A stretch of 64,000 bases of DNA. Origin: Xylocopilactobacillus apicola. Its GTDB lineage: Bacteria > Bacillota > Bacilli > Lactobacillales > Lactobacillaceae. The notes under the pieces are model-generated. The model did no database searches. It was not told where the DNA came from and saw only the letters and a program-made list of their open reading frames with translations. A program made the translations under genes and the position numbers. Positions 23,845-34,297 of the stretch are shown here, piece by piece. Numbering within the stretch: position 1 is the stretch's first letter; each line of letters opens with the position of its first letter. Where the stretch lies: NCBI RefSeq assembly GCF_033095985.1, contig NZ_AP026802.1, forward strand, positions 1,054,001-1,118,000, in the 5' to 3' direction.

Positions 23845-24632
23845 TTATTCTCCAATCCAGGAATTTCCATTTCATCTAAGGTATTAGCTTCGATGGTAAA
23901 ATCAAAATTTTCTTGAAGTAAGTTTGCCATCTGTCGCGCGAAGATTTTTTCTGCCACGTGCCCGACATCAAGAACTGCGTAATTAGCAATTTGAGCATCA
24001 AGGAAATCGTGGTACTTGACGTCCCCCGTAATAAAAAGATCGACGCCGCTTTTAAATGCTGGCTCGATAAATTCAGCTCCGGCACCCCCTAGAATGCCGA
24101 TTTTTTTAAAACTTTTTCCGTTATCCAGCAGCTTGATCATTTTAAGACCTAATTCATGTTTGAAAATCTCAATTATTGCTTCAATTTCAAGCGTTGTGTC
24201 TCCCATTCTGCCCATCAAAAGTGTCCCGCTGGTGGTTTTAACGGGACAGATTCCCTCAATGTTTTTTAGCCCGATTAATTCTGCGAGCCAGTCGTTCATT
24301 CCGTTTTTGCCGACGTCAAAATTAGTATGCATGCTGTACACGTTGATTTGATGATTAATAATTTTTTGATACATCTGATTGCGCGCATCACTTAAATCGA
24401 GAACTTGGATCGGGTGAAATAAAAGTGGATGATGACTAACAATTGTGTCAAAATTATTTTTGATCGCATAATCAACTAGATTAGGGGTTACATCAAGCGT
24501 TGTGATGATTTTTTGGACTTTTTGTTTAGGGTCTCCGATCTGTAAACCGACGTGATCCCAAGTCATTGCATCAGATAAGGGATATAAATTTTCTAAAAAT
24601 TCCATCACCGATTCTAATAAGTCATTTTTCAT
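23841..24632 (-). CDS. Nif3-like dinuclear metal centre protein
   Basis: A 263-residue NIF3/YqfO protein. Metal-binding motifs are TIVSHHPLLFHP (about 62-73), HTNFDVGKNGMND and the C-terminal DVGHVAEK. The central PII-like insert found in many YqfO proteins is missing, so this is the short form. The function is not settled; a GTP cyclohydrolase-like role has been proposed. It follows trmK with a 4-base overlap, the conserved Firmicute arrangement. Confidence 0.9.
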   Translation of the reverse strand: MKNDLLESVMEFLENLYPLSDAMTWDHVGLQIGDPKQKVQKIITTLDVTPNLVDYAIKNNFDTIVSHHPLLFHPIQVLDLSDARNQMYQKIINHQINVYSMHTNFDVGKNGMNDWLAELIGLKNIEGICPVKTTSGTLLMGRMGDTTLEIEAIIEIFKHELGLKMIKLLDNGKSFKKIGILGGAGAEFIEPAFKSGVDLFITGDVKYHDFLDAQIANYAVLDVGHVAEKIFARQMANLLQENFDFTIEANTLDEMEIPGLENK

Positions 24633-25309
24633 AAATTTTCCTCGATCAATTTAATTTCTTGTGCCAAATCAGCAGAAAAAACGGGCTGACGAGATTCTTT
24701 TTGCTGACTTTGGATAAATAGTCTCTTCTGGAGTTCTTTTGTCCATTTTTCTTGAAAAATTTCATTTTTTTCATGTCTTAGCAAGGGTCCCATCAGAAGA
24801 TCGGCAGCATCGTAAGCAGGTGGCTTAGGGCCCTTGTGGGCAGCAATTATTTCATAAATTTTGCCTTGTTCTTTAATAATTTTCTCATCAGTAATCATAA
24901 AATTGTGACTGTTAAGCCATTTTCGTAAATGAATTTCACTAGCATGAGGCGCAAAAATATAATTGACTTGTTGGGTTAAATCATTAGCGTCTTCCATAAT
25001 TTCAGCCATCAATTTTCCTCCCATTCCAGCAATAACGATGGTATCAATTGAATCCTCTTTTTTGATTGGAACGAGTCCAGGACCTAACCGAGTTTCGATT
25101 TTGGTTTGTAAACCATGGTGTGCGATGTCTTTTTGAGCATTAAAAAGAGGGCCAGCGCCGATGTCTGTTGCATAGACATAGCGAGCCCTCCCACTTTGAA
25201 TCAAATAGATCGGCAAATAAGCATGGTCGGTCCCGATATCAGCAACAACAGCTTGGTCATTTTTAACCAGTTCAGCAATTGTTTTTAATCTTTGATCAAT
25301 TTTTATCAC
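24629..25309 (-). CDS. trmK: tRNA (adenine(22)-N1)-methyltransferase
   Basis: A 226-residue methylase that modifies A22 of tRNAs. The SAM motif is VADIGTDHAYLPIYL (about 23-37), followed by ATDIGAGPLFNA and IVIAGMGGKLM, all TrmK hallmarks. The start is GTG 25309 immediately after the rpoD stop, with AAAGGA about ten bases upstream in rpoD. Order rpoD-trmK-nif3 is conserved in Firmicutes. Confidence 0.93.
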   Translation of the reverse strand: MIKIDQRLKTIAELVKNDQAVVADIGTDHAYLPIYLIQSGRARYVYATDIGAGPLFNAQKDIAHHGLQTKIETRLGPGLVPIKKEDSIDTIVIAGMGGKLMAEIMEDANDLTQQVNYIFAPHASEIHLRKWLNSHNFMITDEKIIKEQGKIYEIIAAHKGPKPPAYDAADLLMGPLLRHEKNEIFQEKWTKELQKRLFIQSQQKESRQPVFSADLAQEIKLIEENL

Positions 25310-26959
25310 TTATAGAAAGTCCTTTAACTGTCTCGAACGACTTGGATGCTTTAATTTTCTTAAGGCTTTTGCTTCAATCTGACGAATTCGTTCTCTAGTA
25401 ACGCCAAACACTTTACCGACCTCTTCAAGCGTTCTAACTCTTCCATCATCTAAGCCAAAGCGTAGGCGTAAAACATTCTCTTCTCTTTCGGTTAAAGTGT
25501 CGAGAACTTGTTCGAGTTGTTCTTTTAAAAGTTCATATGATGCATGTTCTTCAGGACTAGTAGCATCAAAATCTTCAATAAAGTCACCTAAATGCGAGTC
25601 GTCTTCTTCACCAATTGGCGTTTCAAGAGATACGGGTTCTTGAGCAATTTTTAAAATTTCTCGAATTTTAGATGTTGGTAAATCCATTTCCGCGCCCAAT
25701 TCTTCTGGTAAAGGATCTCGTCCCAAATCTTGCAGAAGCATTCTTTGGATTCTAATTAGTTTGTTAATAGTTTCGACCATATGAACCGGAATTCTAATTG
25801 TGCGCGCTTGATCGGCGATTGCACGGGTGATTGCTTGTCTAATCCACCAAGTTGCATAAGTTGAAAATTTAAAGCCTTTGGTATAGTCAAATTTTTCGAC
25901 AGCTTTCATTAATCCCATATTGCCTTCTTGAATTAAATCCAGAAACTGCATTCCTCGACCAACGTATTTTTTGGCAATTGAAACCACTAACCTTAAATTA
26001 TCCTCTGCGAGAGTTTGCTTAGCCTCCTCATCTCCTGCTTCAATTCTCTTTGCAATTTCAACTTCTTCTTCGGCTTTTAGCAAAGGAAATTGGCCAATTT
26101 CTTTTAAGTACATCCGAACAGGATCATTGACTTTAACTCCTGCTGGTGCAGATAAATCCTCTTTTTTGACTTTCTCGTTTTCGGCTTTTAAAGCAATTTC
26201 AGTAGGCTCACCTTCCTCATCGACAACACTAATACCTTCATCCTCAAGGCGACCAATAATTTTTTCAAGTTTATCACTATCTTGCTCACCAGATAAATCT
26301 AGTTTACTAGCAAGTTCATCATAGGTAATCTCATGAATTTTTTTGTACTTGTTGACTAATTTTTGAAAATCGACTTCTTTTTGATTAACAGCTGGCGCAG
26401 TTTTACTATTAGTTTTATTTTGCTTAGCAGTGGATCGAGTCGTTTTCTTTACTGTTTTGGCATTAGACGCTTTAGTCGCAGTTTTACTGGCAGTTGTTTT
26501 AGCCTTAGCTGCTTTAGTCGCAGTTTTACTAGCAGTTGTTTTAGCCTTAGCTGCTTTAGTCGCAGTTTTACTAGCAGTTGTTTTGGCCTTAGTTGCTTTA
26601 GTCGCAGTTTTACTAGCAGTTGTTTTGGCCTTAGTTGCTTTAGTCGCAGTTTTACTAGCAGTGGCCTTAGTATTAGACGCTTTAGCTGCAGTTTTACTAG
26701 CGGTTGTTTTGGCCTTAGCTGCTTTAGTCGCAGCTTTACTGGCAGTTGTTTTGGTATTAGACACTTTAGCCGCAGTATTAACGTTTTTGGTCTCCGTTGC
26801 TGAAGATTCAGGAGCTTTACGCGAAGTTTTTTTAATTTTTGCAGTTGCAGGAATTTTTAATTTCGAACCTTTAGTTTTGACAGGGGTAGCTTTACTCCTT
26901 GTTTTTTCTACTTTGTTCTTCGCTGATTTGTTATTTAGATTTTCTTTTTTTGCCGCCAT
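25310..26959 (-). CDS. rpoD: Primary RNA polymerase sigma factor with Lys/Ala-rich N-terminal repeat tail
   Basis: The housekeeping sigma factor (549 residues; family members in lactobacilli are usually about 370-420). Conserved regions follow one another: 1.1-like (about 192-268), 1.2/2 with [11 protein letters not shown] and [14 protein letters not shown] and the -10-recognising [14 protein letters not shown], region 3, and region 4 with [24 protein letters not shown]. The first 190 residues are extra: a basic leader, then seven 14-residue repeats (67-164) of the type [14 protein letters not shown]. This looks like a histone H1-type tail. ATG 26959 has AGGAGG upstream in dnaG. The dnaG-rpoD order is the macromolecular-synthesis operon. 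Confidence 0.95.
   Translation of the reverse strand: MAAKKENLNNKSAKNKVEKTRSKATPVKTKGSKLKIPATAKIKKTSRKAPESSATETKNVNTAAKVSNTKTTASKAATKAAKAKTTASKTAAKASNTKATASKTATKATKAKTTASKTATKATKAKTTASKTATKAAKAKTTASKTATKAAKAKTTASKTATKASNAKTVKKTTRSTAKQNKTNSKTAPAVNQKEVDFQKLVNKYKKIHEITYDELASKLDLSGEQDSDKLEKIIGRLEDEGISVVDEEGEPTEIALKAENEKVKKEDLSAPAGVKVNDPVRMYLKEIGQFPLLKAEEEVEIAKRIEAGDEEAKQTLAEDNLRLVVSIAKKYVGRGMQFLDLIQEGNMGLMKAVEKFDYTKGFKFSTYATWWIRQAITRAIADQARTIRIPVHMVETINKLIRIQRMLLQDLGRDPLPEELGAEMDLPTSKIREILKIAQEPVSLETPIGEEDDSHLGDFIEDFDATSPEEHASYELLKEQLEQVLDTLTEREENVLRLRFGLDDGRVRTLEEVGKVFGVTRERIRQIEAKALRKLKHPSRSRQLKDFL
26468..26761 (-). repeat. Seven 42-bp tandem repeats within rpoD
   Basis: Seven in-frame 42-bp units encode 14-residue Lys/Ala/Thr repeats in the N-terminal extension of the sigma factor. 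Units are near-identical in the middle and more diverged at both ends, which is typical of expansion by slippage or recombination. Copy number could vary between strains. Confidence 0.92.
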
Positions 26960-28762
26960 TTAAGATACCTCCTGCTGTTTTAAGCGAATTAATTCGATTA
27001 ACTCTTTAACACTTTGGTTCAATTTTTCTTTCTGGCCTAACTTTTCATATTCTTCAATTTTCAGTTTGGTTCGGAATATTTTGGTTTCGAGCTCTTCTTT
27101 TTTGATAACGTTAATTAATTCTGAAATTTCCTTTTCATCAGTTTTGACCGGACGATTGAGCGAATTTACTGAGGTTGCTATGTTGGATAATTCAGGCGGT
27201 AATTCGTTTAGAAACTCATAAAAATGAATATCCCCCTGGTTTTTATGATAATATTGGGAAAATAATTCATAAATAATTTGGTAATCGGTGTTTGGAAAAA
27301 CCCAATTGTATTTTTGATTGAGCCAATCAGAAATATTATTGTTAAATATCAAAAATAATATTTCTTGTTGGGCTCTTTCAAATTTATTGTCTATTTTAGT
27401 TCTAGGCGAATCCTCAAGCGACCTAATGATTCGAGTCTTACCTTGTTTTTTAACAACATGTTGATTAAATTGATTTTGCAAATTTAACAGACTTATTCCA
27501 CTAATTTGCGCCAGTTCCTTTAAATACAATTCTTTTTGAACAAGGTCATCTTTTAAATCAACGAATTTGTTTAAAATTCGATCAATAAATTTTAACAATT
27601 CTTGTTCGTTTTTCAGATCAATACCTTCTTGATAGTAATCTAGTCGAAATCGATATTTAGAAACGCGATCTTTATTGACTAGTTTTTTAAAACTATCAGA
27701 GCCGTATTTTTTGATGTATTCATCAGGATCTAGTCCGCCAGGAATTGGCGCCACCAAAACTTCCAAATTGTGTTGATTATTCAAATTGTCAATTGCTTTA
27801 TCAATTGCAGCTTTACCAGCGTCATCGCCGTCATAAACTAATACTACTCGATTGGCAACTTTATTTAATAAACCAAGCTGATGTTTGGTAAAACTGGTTC
27901 CCATTGACGCAACAATATTTTTAACCCCAGCCTGCCAAGCACTAATTACATCAAAATATCCCTCCAAAAGGATAACTTCATGAACTAATGAGATTTCTTG
28001 TTTAGCAGCTGAGAGGTTGAAGAGTAAATTTCCTTTGTTAAAGACATCGCTTTGTTTACTGTTAAGATAACGAGGCTCTTTTATATCTTGCTGATGTAAA
28101 GCACGACCACCAAACCCAACTATGTTTCCCGAATCATCTGTAATTGGAATCATCAGACGATCTTTAAAATAATCATACAAGTCTGAATCAGTACCTGAAA
28201 CTATGTTGCTCTCTAAGATACTTTGGGTATTAAAATCGTTATTTTGTTGTAACGATTCAGCTAAAAGATTATTGTCGGGTGCATATCCTAATCGAAAGTG
28301 TTCAATCGTTTCTTTTTCAATTTGTCTTTGCTCTAAATAATCAAGCGCTGGTCGACCGAGTTCAGTATGTTCTAAAATGTGATGATAAAAATCACGAGCG
28401 AAGCTCAGAACTTTGGTAACTGGTTCATTAATTCTTTCTTTGGAAGAATGAGTCTGATATCGGTAGGAATCAAAAGGAATTCCACTGATTTGGGCTACTT
28501 TTGCGACTGCTTCAACAAAATTCAGATTGTCAATCATCATCATAAAAGAGAATACACTGCCCCCTCTTCCGCATGAAAAACAATGAAATATCTTTTTATC
28601 TTCACTGACCGAGAAGGAGGGAGTTTTTTCGTTTTGAAACGGACATAAACCAAAGTAATTAGCACCTTGTTTTTTCAGCTGGACATATTGACCAATAACA
28701 TCAACGATGCTCGCACGCTGTTGAATATCGTTAATTATTTCTGTTGGAATCCTTTGTGCCAA
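26960..28762 (-). CDS. dnaG: DNA primase
   Basis: A 600-residue primase making RNA primers at the replication fork. The N-terminal CHC2 zinc domain is at 1-100, the TOPRIM core has VILLEGYFDVISA and VLVYDGDDAGKAA, and a C-terminal helicase-binding region follows. The zinc ligands are Cys40, Cys61 and Cys64, but the usual His of CPFH is Gln43 (CPFQNEKTPSF). TTG 28762 is the start, with GAGGT seven bases upstream. It is between glyS and rpoD, the normal operon. Confidence 0.95.
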   Translation of the reverse strand: MAQRIPTEIINDIQQRASIVDVIGQYVQLKKQGANYFGLCPFQNEKTPSFSVSEDKKIFHCFSCGRGGSVFSFMMMIDNLNFVEAVAKVAQISGIPFDSYRYQTHSSKERINEPVTKVLSFARDFYHHILEHTELGRPALDYLEQRQIEKETIEHFRLGYAPDNNLLAESLQQNNDFNTQSILESNIVSGTDSDLYDYFKDRLMIPITDDSGNIVGFGGRALHQQDIKEPRYLNSKQSDVFNKGNLLFNLSAAKQEISLVHEVILLEGYFDVISAWQAGVKNIVASMGTSFTKHQLGLLNKVANRVVLVYDGDDAGKAAIDKAIDNLNNQHNLEVLVAPIPGGLDPDEYIKKYGSDSFKKLVNKDRVSKYRFRLDYYQEGIDLKNEQELLKFIDRILNKFVDLKDDLVQKELYLKELAQISGISLLNLQNQFNQHVVKKQGKTRIIRSLEDSPRTKIDNKFERAQQEILFLIFNNNISDWLNQKYNWVFPNTDYQIIYELFSQYYHKNQGDIHFYEFLNELPPELSNIATSVNSLNRPVKTDEKEISELINVIKKEELETKIFRTKLKIEEYEKLGQKEKLNQSVKELIELIRLKQQEVS

Positions 28763-28784
28763 TAAATTACCTCATTTTTGAAAA

Positions 28785-30860
28785 TTAAATAACAATTTGA
28801 GTTAAGTCGCCAAAATTCTTGATCAAGTTAAGGAGCTGAGTCATCTGGATATAGCGATTTTCTCGCAATTTTTGATCATCAACATTAATCATTGTTGCGT
28901 TGAAGTATTTAATAATTGTAGGAGTCAGTTGCTCGAATTTCTCGTACAATTTGTCTAAATCATGATTTTTTTGCCAATCAGCTGAGATTTCGACAACTTC
29001 TTCATGAAGTTGTTTTTCAAAATCATTTTCAAATAACTGAGAGTTGACGTTTTTACCCTCGTAATCTGCAGGATTTTCTTTTTTGAAAAGTCTTTGCACT
29101 CGTGATAAATTTTGGATGAGTGAAACAAATAATTCATCTTGACGATGACGATTTAAAACTTGTGCAGCTGTTTCAATTTCAGTTGGATTTAGATCATTAA
29201 TTGCCCGAACCGTCTCACTTAGATCATGTGACACTTTCTGTTCACTTAACTGTTGATCAATGCGATCTCTAATGAAATGATCGATGTCTGAGTAATGATT
29301 TTTTAACCCAGCAGGATCTATTAGATATCCTTCACCTTCAATTAATTCTTTAAACAAATCAGTCAACGAAATGTCCCAATGATTATGGCTCATAATTCTC
29401 ACAATTCCTATTGTCTGTCTTCTTAGAGCGTATGGATCATTTGATCCGCTAGGAATTTTTCCAATACTGAAAAATGAAAGCAGTGTATCAAGCTTATCAG
29501 CTACAGCTAGAATAGAGCCGACAACAGTTTCCGGCAAGGGACCATGAGCAGAAATTGGAAGATAATGCTCAAAAATTGCTCCTGCTGCCTCTTCATCGAT
29601 TCCTTTGAGCTTGGCATAAATTTCCCCCATCACTCCTTGAAGTTCGGCAAATTCGCCAACCATTTGAGTGACAAGATCAAAATCGTAAATATCTCCAACT
29701 TGAGCCAAGTTATCCCGTTGTTTAGAAGAAATTTGTAAATGATCAGCTAAAAGAAGCGCAATTTTTTTACTGCGTCTCATTTTATCGTAAATATTTCCCA
29801 GTTCATCGTGGAAGTTCACATGTTTTAAGCGTTCAACACATTCTTCGATTGAAAGCTGCTGGTCTTCTCGGTAAAAGAATAAAGCATCTTCTAAACGAGC
29901 GGTTAAAACTTTCTCATTGCCTTTAATGACGTTTTCAAGATGATCTTTAGTTCCGTTGCGGACTGCAACAAATTTTGGCAGCAATTTGCCATTAGCATTA
30001 GTTACATAGAAATACCTTTGATTATCTTTCATCGAAGTAATCAATACAGCATCAGGAATTTCCAAATATTTTTCTGCAAAACTACCCATTAAAGCCGTTG
30101 GATATTCAACGATATTTACAACTTCATCCAATAAAGAATGATCAACTTGAACGTCGAAATGATTTTCACTAGATAATGTTTGAATTTGATCGAGAATCGT
30201 TGCTTCCCGCTTCTTTTGATCAGCAATTACGTATTGTTCTTTAAGAGCTCTCTCGTAATCTTCTGCTTTACTAAGTTCAATTTCCGATCCTAAAAATCGA
30301 TGTCCCCGAGTTGTTCTGCTAGCTTCTATTCCTAAAATAGAAAATGGCACAACTTCATTGTCAAATAGAGAAACAAACCAATGAAATGGGCGAATATATT
30401 CAAAAGAATTGTTTGCCCAGCGCATCCGGGTCTTAAAAGTCAAAGACTCAATAACTTCCTTGATTCTGGGTAAAATTTCGACAGTTTTTTTCCCTGGAAC
30501 GTTCTTTTTTACAAAAAGATATTCGGTTCCTTTAATTGTAGTTGTTGTCAACTCATCTGGTGAAACTTGATTTTTGTGAGCAAAACCAAGTGCCGCCTTA
30601 CTCCAATTACCAGCATCATCTTTGGCGATTTTTGAAGCTGGTCCTTTAGCTTCGACCTTTAAATCTTCTTGTTTTTCAGCAATATTTTCAACTAAAAGAG
30701 CTAACCGACGTGGGGTCGAAAAATCTTTAATTTTACTGTAATTAATTTTGTTACTTTTAAGAAAATCAGCTGTTTTGTTTTTAAATTGTTCAATCGAATC
30801 GTTAATAACATTAGCTGGCATCTCTTCAAGACCGATTTCAATTAAGTAATTATGATTCAT
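28785..30860 (-). CDS. glyS: Glycyl-tRNA synthetase beta subunit
   Basis: A 691-residue subunit that binds tRNA-Gly in the alpha2beta2 enzyme. The N-terminus [12 protein letters not shown] and [12 protein letters not shown] are family signatures; an HD-type region and a C-terminal anticodon-binding helical domain (DALR-like) follow. ATG 30860 has AAGGGG nine bases upstream and overlaps the glyQ end by 11 bases; a longer frame from 30896 has no site. Works only with GlyQ. Confidence 0.96.
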   Translation of the reverse strand: MNHNYLIEIGLEEMPANVINDSIEQFKNKTADFLKSNKINYSKIKDFSTPRRLALLVENIAEKQEDLKVEAKGPASKIAKDDAGNWSKAALGFAHKNQVSPDELTTTTIKGTEYLFVKKNVPGKKTVEILPRIKEVIESLTFKTRMRWANNSFEYIRPFHWFVSLFDNEVVPFSILGIEASRTTRGHRFLGSEIELSKAEDYERALKEQYVIADQKKREATILDQIQTLSSENHFDVQVDHSLLDEVVNIVEYPTALMGSFAEKYLEIPDAVLITSMKDNQRYFYVTNANGKLLPKFVAVRNGTKDHLENVIKGNEKVLTARLEDALFFYREDQQLSIEECVERLKHVNFHDELGNIYDKMRRSKKIALLLADHLQISSKQRDNLAQVGDIYDFDLVTQMVGEFAELQGVMGEIYAKLKGIDEEAAGAIFEHYLPISAHGPLPETVVGSILAVADKLDTLLSFFSIGKIPSGSNDPYALRRQTIGIVRIMSHNHWDISLTDLFKELIEGEGYLIDPAGLKNHYSDIDHFIRDRIDQQLSEQKVSHDLSETVRAINDLNPTEIETAAQVLNRHRQDELFVSLIQNLSRVQRLFKKENPADYEGKNVNSQLFENDFEKQLHEEVVEISADWQKNHDLDKLYEKFEQLTPTIIKYFNATMINVDDQKLRENRYIQMTQLLNLIKNFGDLTQIVI

Positions 30861-31773
30861 TAACTTTGTCCCCTTTATCTTTGAATAAGCGATCATCTTT
30901 CAATGGGAAACCAAGTTTTTCTCGTTCTTCAATGAAGACTTGCGCAACTCGATGAGCCATCCGGCGAATTTTTGCCATGTAGCCAGCACGTTCGGTGACA
31001 GATACGACACCGCGAGCGTCAAGCAAGTTAAACGTGTGTGAACACTTTAAAATGTAATCGTAAGCTGGATGAACTAGACCTAAATCAAGTAGATGATATG
31101 CTTCATGCTCATCCATTTTAAAAAGTTCAAATAACATTTTTTCATCACTAACTTCAAAAGAGTATTTAGAGTGTTCAGCCTCTGGTTCAAAGAAAATATC
31201 ACGGTATTTAACACCATTACCCCATTCAAGATCATAAACAGAATTAACGTTTTGAATGTAAGAAGCAAGACGTTCAAGACCGTAAGAAATTTCGCTGGTC
31301 ACTAGATCAACAGGAATTGAACCAACTACTTGGAAATATGTAAATTGTGTAATCTCCATGCCATCTAGCCATACTTCCCAACCAACACCTGCACAACCCA
31401 TTGAAGGATTTTCCCAATTATCTTCAACAAAACGGATATCATGTTCAAGGGGATCAATTCCTAAATAACGCAAACTATCAATGTAGTAGTCTTGAATATC
31501 TGTAGGAGATGGTTTCATCACAACTTGAAATTGATGATGCTGGTACAATCGATTAGGATTTTCCCCATATCTACCATCAGCAGGCCTTCTAGAAGGCTCA
31601 ACATAAGCCGCATTCCAAGATTCAGGACCGACTGCGCGCAAAAATGTGTAAGGACTCATTGTTCCCGCACCTTTTTCTGTATCATAGGCTTCCATTAAAA
31701 GACAGCCTTTTTTACCCCAAAATGTTTGGAGCCTCAAAATTATCTCTTGCATAGTGAGATATTGTTGTTGCAT
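30850..31773 (-). CDS. glyQ: Glycyl-tRNA synthetase alpha subunit
   Basis: The 307-residue catalytic subunit that activates glycine. Class II motifs include [31 protein letters not shown] (motif 2 area) and [23 protein letters not shown] 31773 has a GGGGAATT site. The upstream gap to recO is only 39 bases, so there is no room for a T-box leader; expression must come from the era-recO operon or a minimal promoter in the gap. Confidence 0.97.
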   Translation of the reverse strand: MQQQYLTMQEIILRLQTFWGKKGCLLMEAYDTEKGAGTMSPYTFLRAVGPESWNAAYVEPSRRPADGRYGENPNRLYQHHQFQVVMKPSPTDIQDYYIDSLRYLGIDPLEHDIRFVEDNWENPSMGCAGVGWEVWLDGMEITQFTYFQVVGSIPVDLVTSEISYGLERLASYIQNVNSVYDLEWGNGVKYRDIFFEPEAEHSKYSFEVSDEKMLFELFKMDEHEAYHLLDLGLVHPAYDYILKCSHTFNLLDARGVVSVTERAGYMAKIRRMAHRVAQVFIEEREKLGFPLKDDRLFKDKGDKVNES

Positions 31774-31812
31774 CCTAATTCCCCAATCTTTATTTAAAAT
31801 TCATTCTTTATT

Positions 31813-32556
31813 TTACGATTCATTGTTCAATTTATCTATAAATGATTTTGTTTTAGGATAAATTCCAATATAATTACTGTAAATTTCATCACATGTATTA
31901 CGCAAAACTTTCATGTTTTTTGGATCGATTTGCATTTTTGACAATGATTCAATTGAACCAACAGTCAGAACCTGTAAACACTTTACCATTCTTTGATCAA
32001 GATGAAATCGAAATTTATCTTGATCTTGATGATTTTGGCAAAGCATCCCATTAAACTTAAATGACAAATCAAGTGGTAAATCTTCACGCCCGCACACTGC
32101 ACAGGAAAAAAAATTAAAATTCACTCCAAAAGATGATAGTAGTTTCAGTTCAAATGCATGACTCATTGTTTCAGGGTTAGCATTTTTCTCAATTTGATTA
32201 AGAGTACTCTTTAAAACTCGAAACCAGGCAGGGATGACTAAGTTATCTTCAAAAGCACTGTCAATTAAGGAGAAAATATATTGAACGTAAGAGCTCTTGT
32301 CAAGATCGGAATAAATTGATGAGTATAAATCAGCCGAATTAACTTCATTAATAAACGAAAATCCGTGGTTAGAAATGCGTCCGGCATAACTACCTGCGGT
32401 AAAATCTTGCAAACCATAATTTAAGTGATAACGTCTTTGATGCGCATGACCGACAAAAAAAGTATGTTTACCAAAGTCATCAGTTAACATTTTGATCAGC
32501 AAGTCATGTTCACGATATTTCCTACGGTAAAAAACAATCCCGTTAAATTCATCCAT
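31813..32556 (-). CDS. recO: DNA repair protein RecO
   Basis: A 247-residue recombination mediator that helps load RecA and anneals single strands. The N-terminal OB fold begins GIVFYRRKYREHDLLIKMLT, and a Cys pair (SCAVCGRE) starts the zinc-finger segment at about 148. The start ATG 32556 forms a TGATG junction with the era stop. An in-frame TTG one codon upstream is unlikely. Confidence 0.93.
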   Translation of the reverse strand: MDEFNGIVFYRRKYREHDLLIKMLTDDFGKHTFFVGHAHQRRYHLNYGLQDFTAGSYAGRISNHGFSFINEVNSADLYSSIYSDLDKSSYVQYIFSLIDSAFEDNLVIPAWFRVLKSTLNQIEKNANPETMSHAFELKLLSSFGVNFNFFSCAVCGREDLPLDLSFKFNGMLCQNHQDQDKFRFHLDQRMVKCLQVLTVGSIESLSKMQIDPKNMKVLRNTCDEIYSNYIGIYPKTKSFIDKLNNES

Positions 32557-33458
32557 CAACGTTTTTCTTTGCGGTAACCCAAGCTATTCAAATAAGTTGT
32601 GGTGTTGCGCCATTTTGGAGCTTTTTTGACCCAGAGCTTTAAATTGACCTTTTCACCTAACAATTCTTCGATTTGTTTACGAGCGTGAATCCCAATATTT
32701 TTAATCATTGAACCTTTGGACCCAATAATAATCTTTTTTTGTGAATCTCGCTCAACATAAATTGTTGCTTCGATCAACCGTTTACCATTTTCAAATTGGC
32801 TCATATCAAGAACTTCGACGGCACTTGCGTGCGGGATTTCTTCACTAGTTAACTCTAAAATGGCTTTTCGTACCAGCTCTGCAACAAAGAAAATCGTTGG
32901 TTTATCAGATAAGTCATCAACATTAAATAAAGGTTCACCTACCGGTAGAAATTTAATAATTTCATTTGGAAGTTCAGAAAAATTTTGTCCTGTCACAGCT
33001 GAAAGTGGAATTATTTTTTCGTATTTTAAATGTTGGTGAAAATAGTCAGTAATCGAAAGCAAGGTATCAGGGTGAATTAGATCAATTTTATTTAGAACAA
33101 GAATAACTGGTACCGATTGAGCGTTCAATTTATCGATAACGTATTGTTCCCCTTTGCCTAATTTAACCGAAGCATCGACAACATAAAGAATTACATCTGC
33201 ATCTTTGAATGATTGATACGAATAGTCGTCCATTTGCTCACCTAAAAGATCTTTAGGTTTATGGATTCCTGGGGTGTCAATAAAAACAATCTGCTCTTCT
33301 TCAGTGGTATAGATTCCTTTGATCGAATTGCGAGTGGTTTGCGGTTGAGAAGTTACAATCGATAGTTCAGATCCCAAAAAACGATCCATCAATGTTGATT
33401 TACCAGCATTTGGCCGACCTACAATAGCTACAAATCCAGATTTAAACACGGCGATCAT
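32556..33458 (-). CDS. era: GTPase Era
   Basis: A 300-residue essential GTPase that assists 16S rRNA 3'-end maturation and 30S assembly. G motifs are GRPNAGKST (G1), DTPGIHKP (G3) and NKID (G4); the C-terminal KH domain has KKIIIGSKGSMIKNIG. ATG 33458 overlaps the cdd end by 17 bases. An internal GTG at 33449, giving MFKSGFVAIVGRP, is better spaced from AAGAG and is a real alternative start. Confidence 0.96.
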   Translation of the reverse strand: MIAVFKSGFVAIVGRPNAGKSTLMDRFLGSELSIVTSQPQTTRNSIKGIYTTEEEQIVFIDTPGIHKPKDLLGEQMDDYSYQSFKDADVILYVVDASVKLGKGEQYVIDKLNAQSVPVILVLNKIDLIHPDTLLSITDYFHQHLKYEKIIPLSAVTGQNFSELPNEIIKFLPVGEPLFNVDDLSDKPTIFFVAELVRKAILELTSEEIPHASAVEVLDMSQFENGKRLIEATIYVERDSQKKIIIGSKGSMIKNIGIHARKQIEELLGEKVNLKLWVKKAPKWRNTTTYLNSLGYRKEKR

Positions 33459-33840
33459 CTCTTAAGTTAAAACTAGCAGGAAATAATTCTTGAAATCGAT
33501 AACTTTTCTGTAAGCCATTAATATTTGCTAAAATGATTTGCATATCAGAATCAAAGAATTCAGACATTACCTGGAGGCATGCCCCACAAGGAATCGTTAC
33601 ATCTTTAGTGTCACCAATTACTACAAGCTTTGAAAAATGATGATATCCTGCAGTAACTGCCGCAAAAATTGCATTACGCTCAGCGCAGCTGGTCAATCCG
33701 TATGAAGAATTTTCAATATTGCATCCCTCAAAAATAACACCATCAGTTGTTAGTAAAACTGCCCCGACGTCAAAATTAGAATACGGAGTATAAGCGCGTT
33801 CTCTAACCTTTAACGCTTCTTGAATTAGATTTTCATCCAT
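33442..33840 (-). CDS. cdd: Cytidine deaminase
   Basis: A 132-residue tetrameric zinc enzyme that converts cytidine and deoxycytidine to uridine forms, a pyrimidine salvage step relevant to the inactive-looking pyr genes. Zinc ligands and the catalytic Glu are in SCAERNAIF and PCGACLQVM. The start ATG 33840 has AGG about nine bases upstream; a longer frame to 33909 is not supported. It lies between dgkA and era as in other Firmicutes. Confidence 0.95.
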   Translation of the reverse strand: MDENLIQEALKVRERAYTPYSNFDVGAVLLTTDGVIFEGCNIENSSYGLTSCAERNAIFAAVTAGYHHFSKLVVIGDTKDVTIPCGACLQVMSEFFDSDMQIILANINGLQKSYRFQELFPASFNLRDDRRV

Positions 33841-33913
33841 TAAAACTACCTGTCTTTCTTTGTTATCTCCCACCATTGTATCAAATGCTTCTAAATATAG
33901 AACTAACAAGATT

Positions 33914-34297
33914 TTAAATGTGAAAAATTTTAGCTAAGATAATTACTGCGGTAATTATAACTAGACAAGCAGATAAAACAAACACTGCCGCCGCCGCCAT
34001 ATCTTTTAAATGCTTCACTTCAATGTTAAATTCTTCGCCCCACATCTTATCGATTAAACGTTCAAAAACTGTATTTACAATTTCCAAACTAACGATTAGG
34101 ACCCAATTTAAGAAACAAATAATCATTTCAACCAAAGAGAATCTAAATATTTTAGCCAAACATCCAATAACAATAAAAACGACTAAATCGATTCTTAAAT
34201 TTCGCTCTTGGCTAAATGCAAAAAAAATACCGAAGACAGCCGCTTTAGCAGCTTGAAATAAGTTTCGATGTTTAAATTTGCTATTTTTGAAGGCCAT
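33914..34297 (-). CDS. dgkA: Undecaprenol/diacylglycerol kinase
   Basis: A 127-residue membrane kinase. Gram-positive members phosphorylate undecaprenol for cell-wall lipid carrier supply. Three membrane helices (about 35-55, 57-80, 98-122) surround the active-site motif SLEIVNTVFERLID and VKHLKDMAAAAVFV. It overlaps ybeY by 17 bases and follows the usual phoH-ybeY-dgkA order. Confidence 0.92.
   Translation of the reverse strand: MAFKNSKFKHRNLFQAAKAAVFGIFFAFSQERNLRIDLVVFIVIGCLAKIFRFSLVEMIICFLNWVLIVSLEIVNTVFERLIDKMWGEEFNIEVKHLKDMAAAAVFVLSACLVIITAVIILAKIFHI

Noticed and set aside
26468-26761. CRISPR-like tandem repeats
   Set aside because: The repeats are contiguous 42-bp in-frame units without spacers and encode part of the sigma factor.
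26430-26963. Long plus-strand frame rich in Leu/Ala/Val opposite rpoD
   Set aside because: It is the antisense of the Lys/Ala repeat region; the hydrophobic repeats come from reading the same 42-bp units backwards and there is no ribosome site.
31774-31812. T-box riboswitch upstream of glyQ
   Set aside because: Only 39 bases separate recO from glyQ; there is no T-box sequence or terminator.
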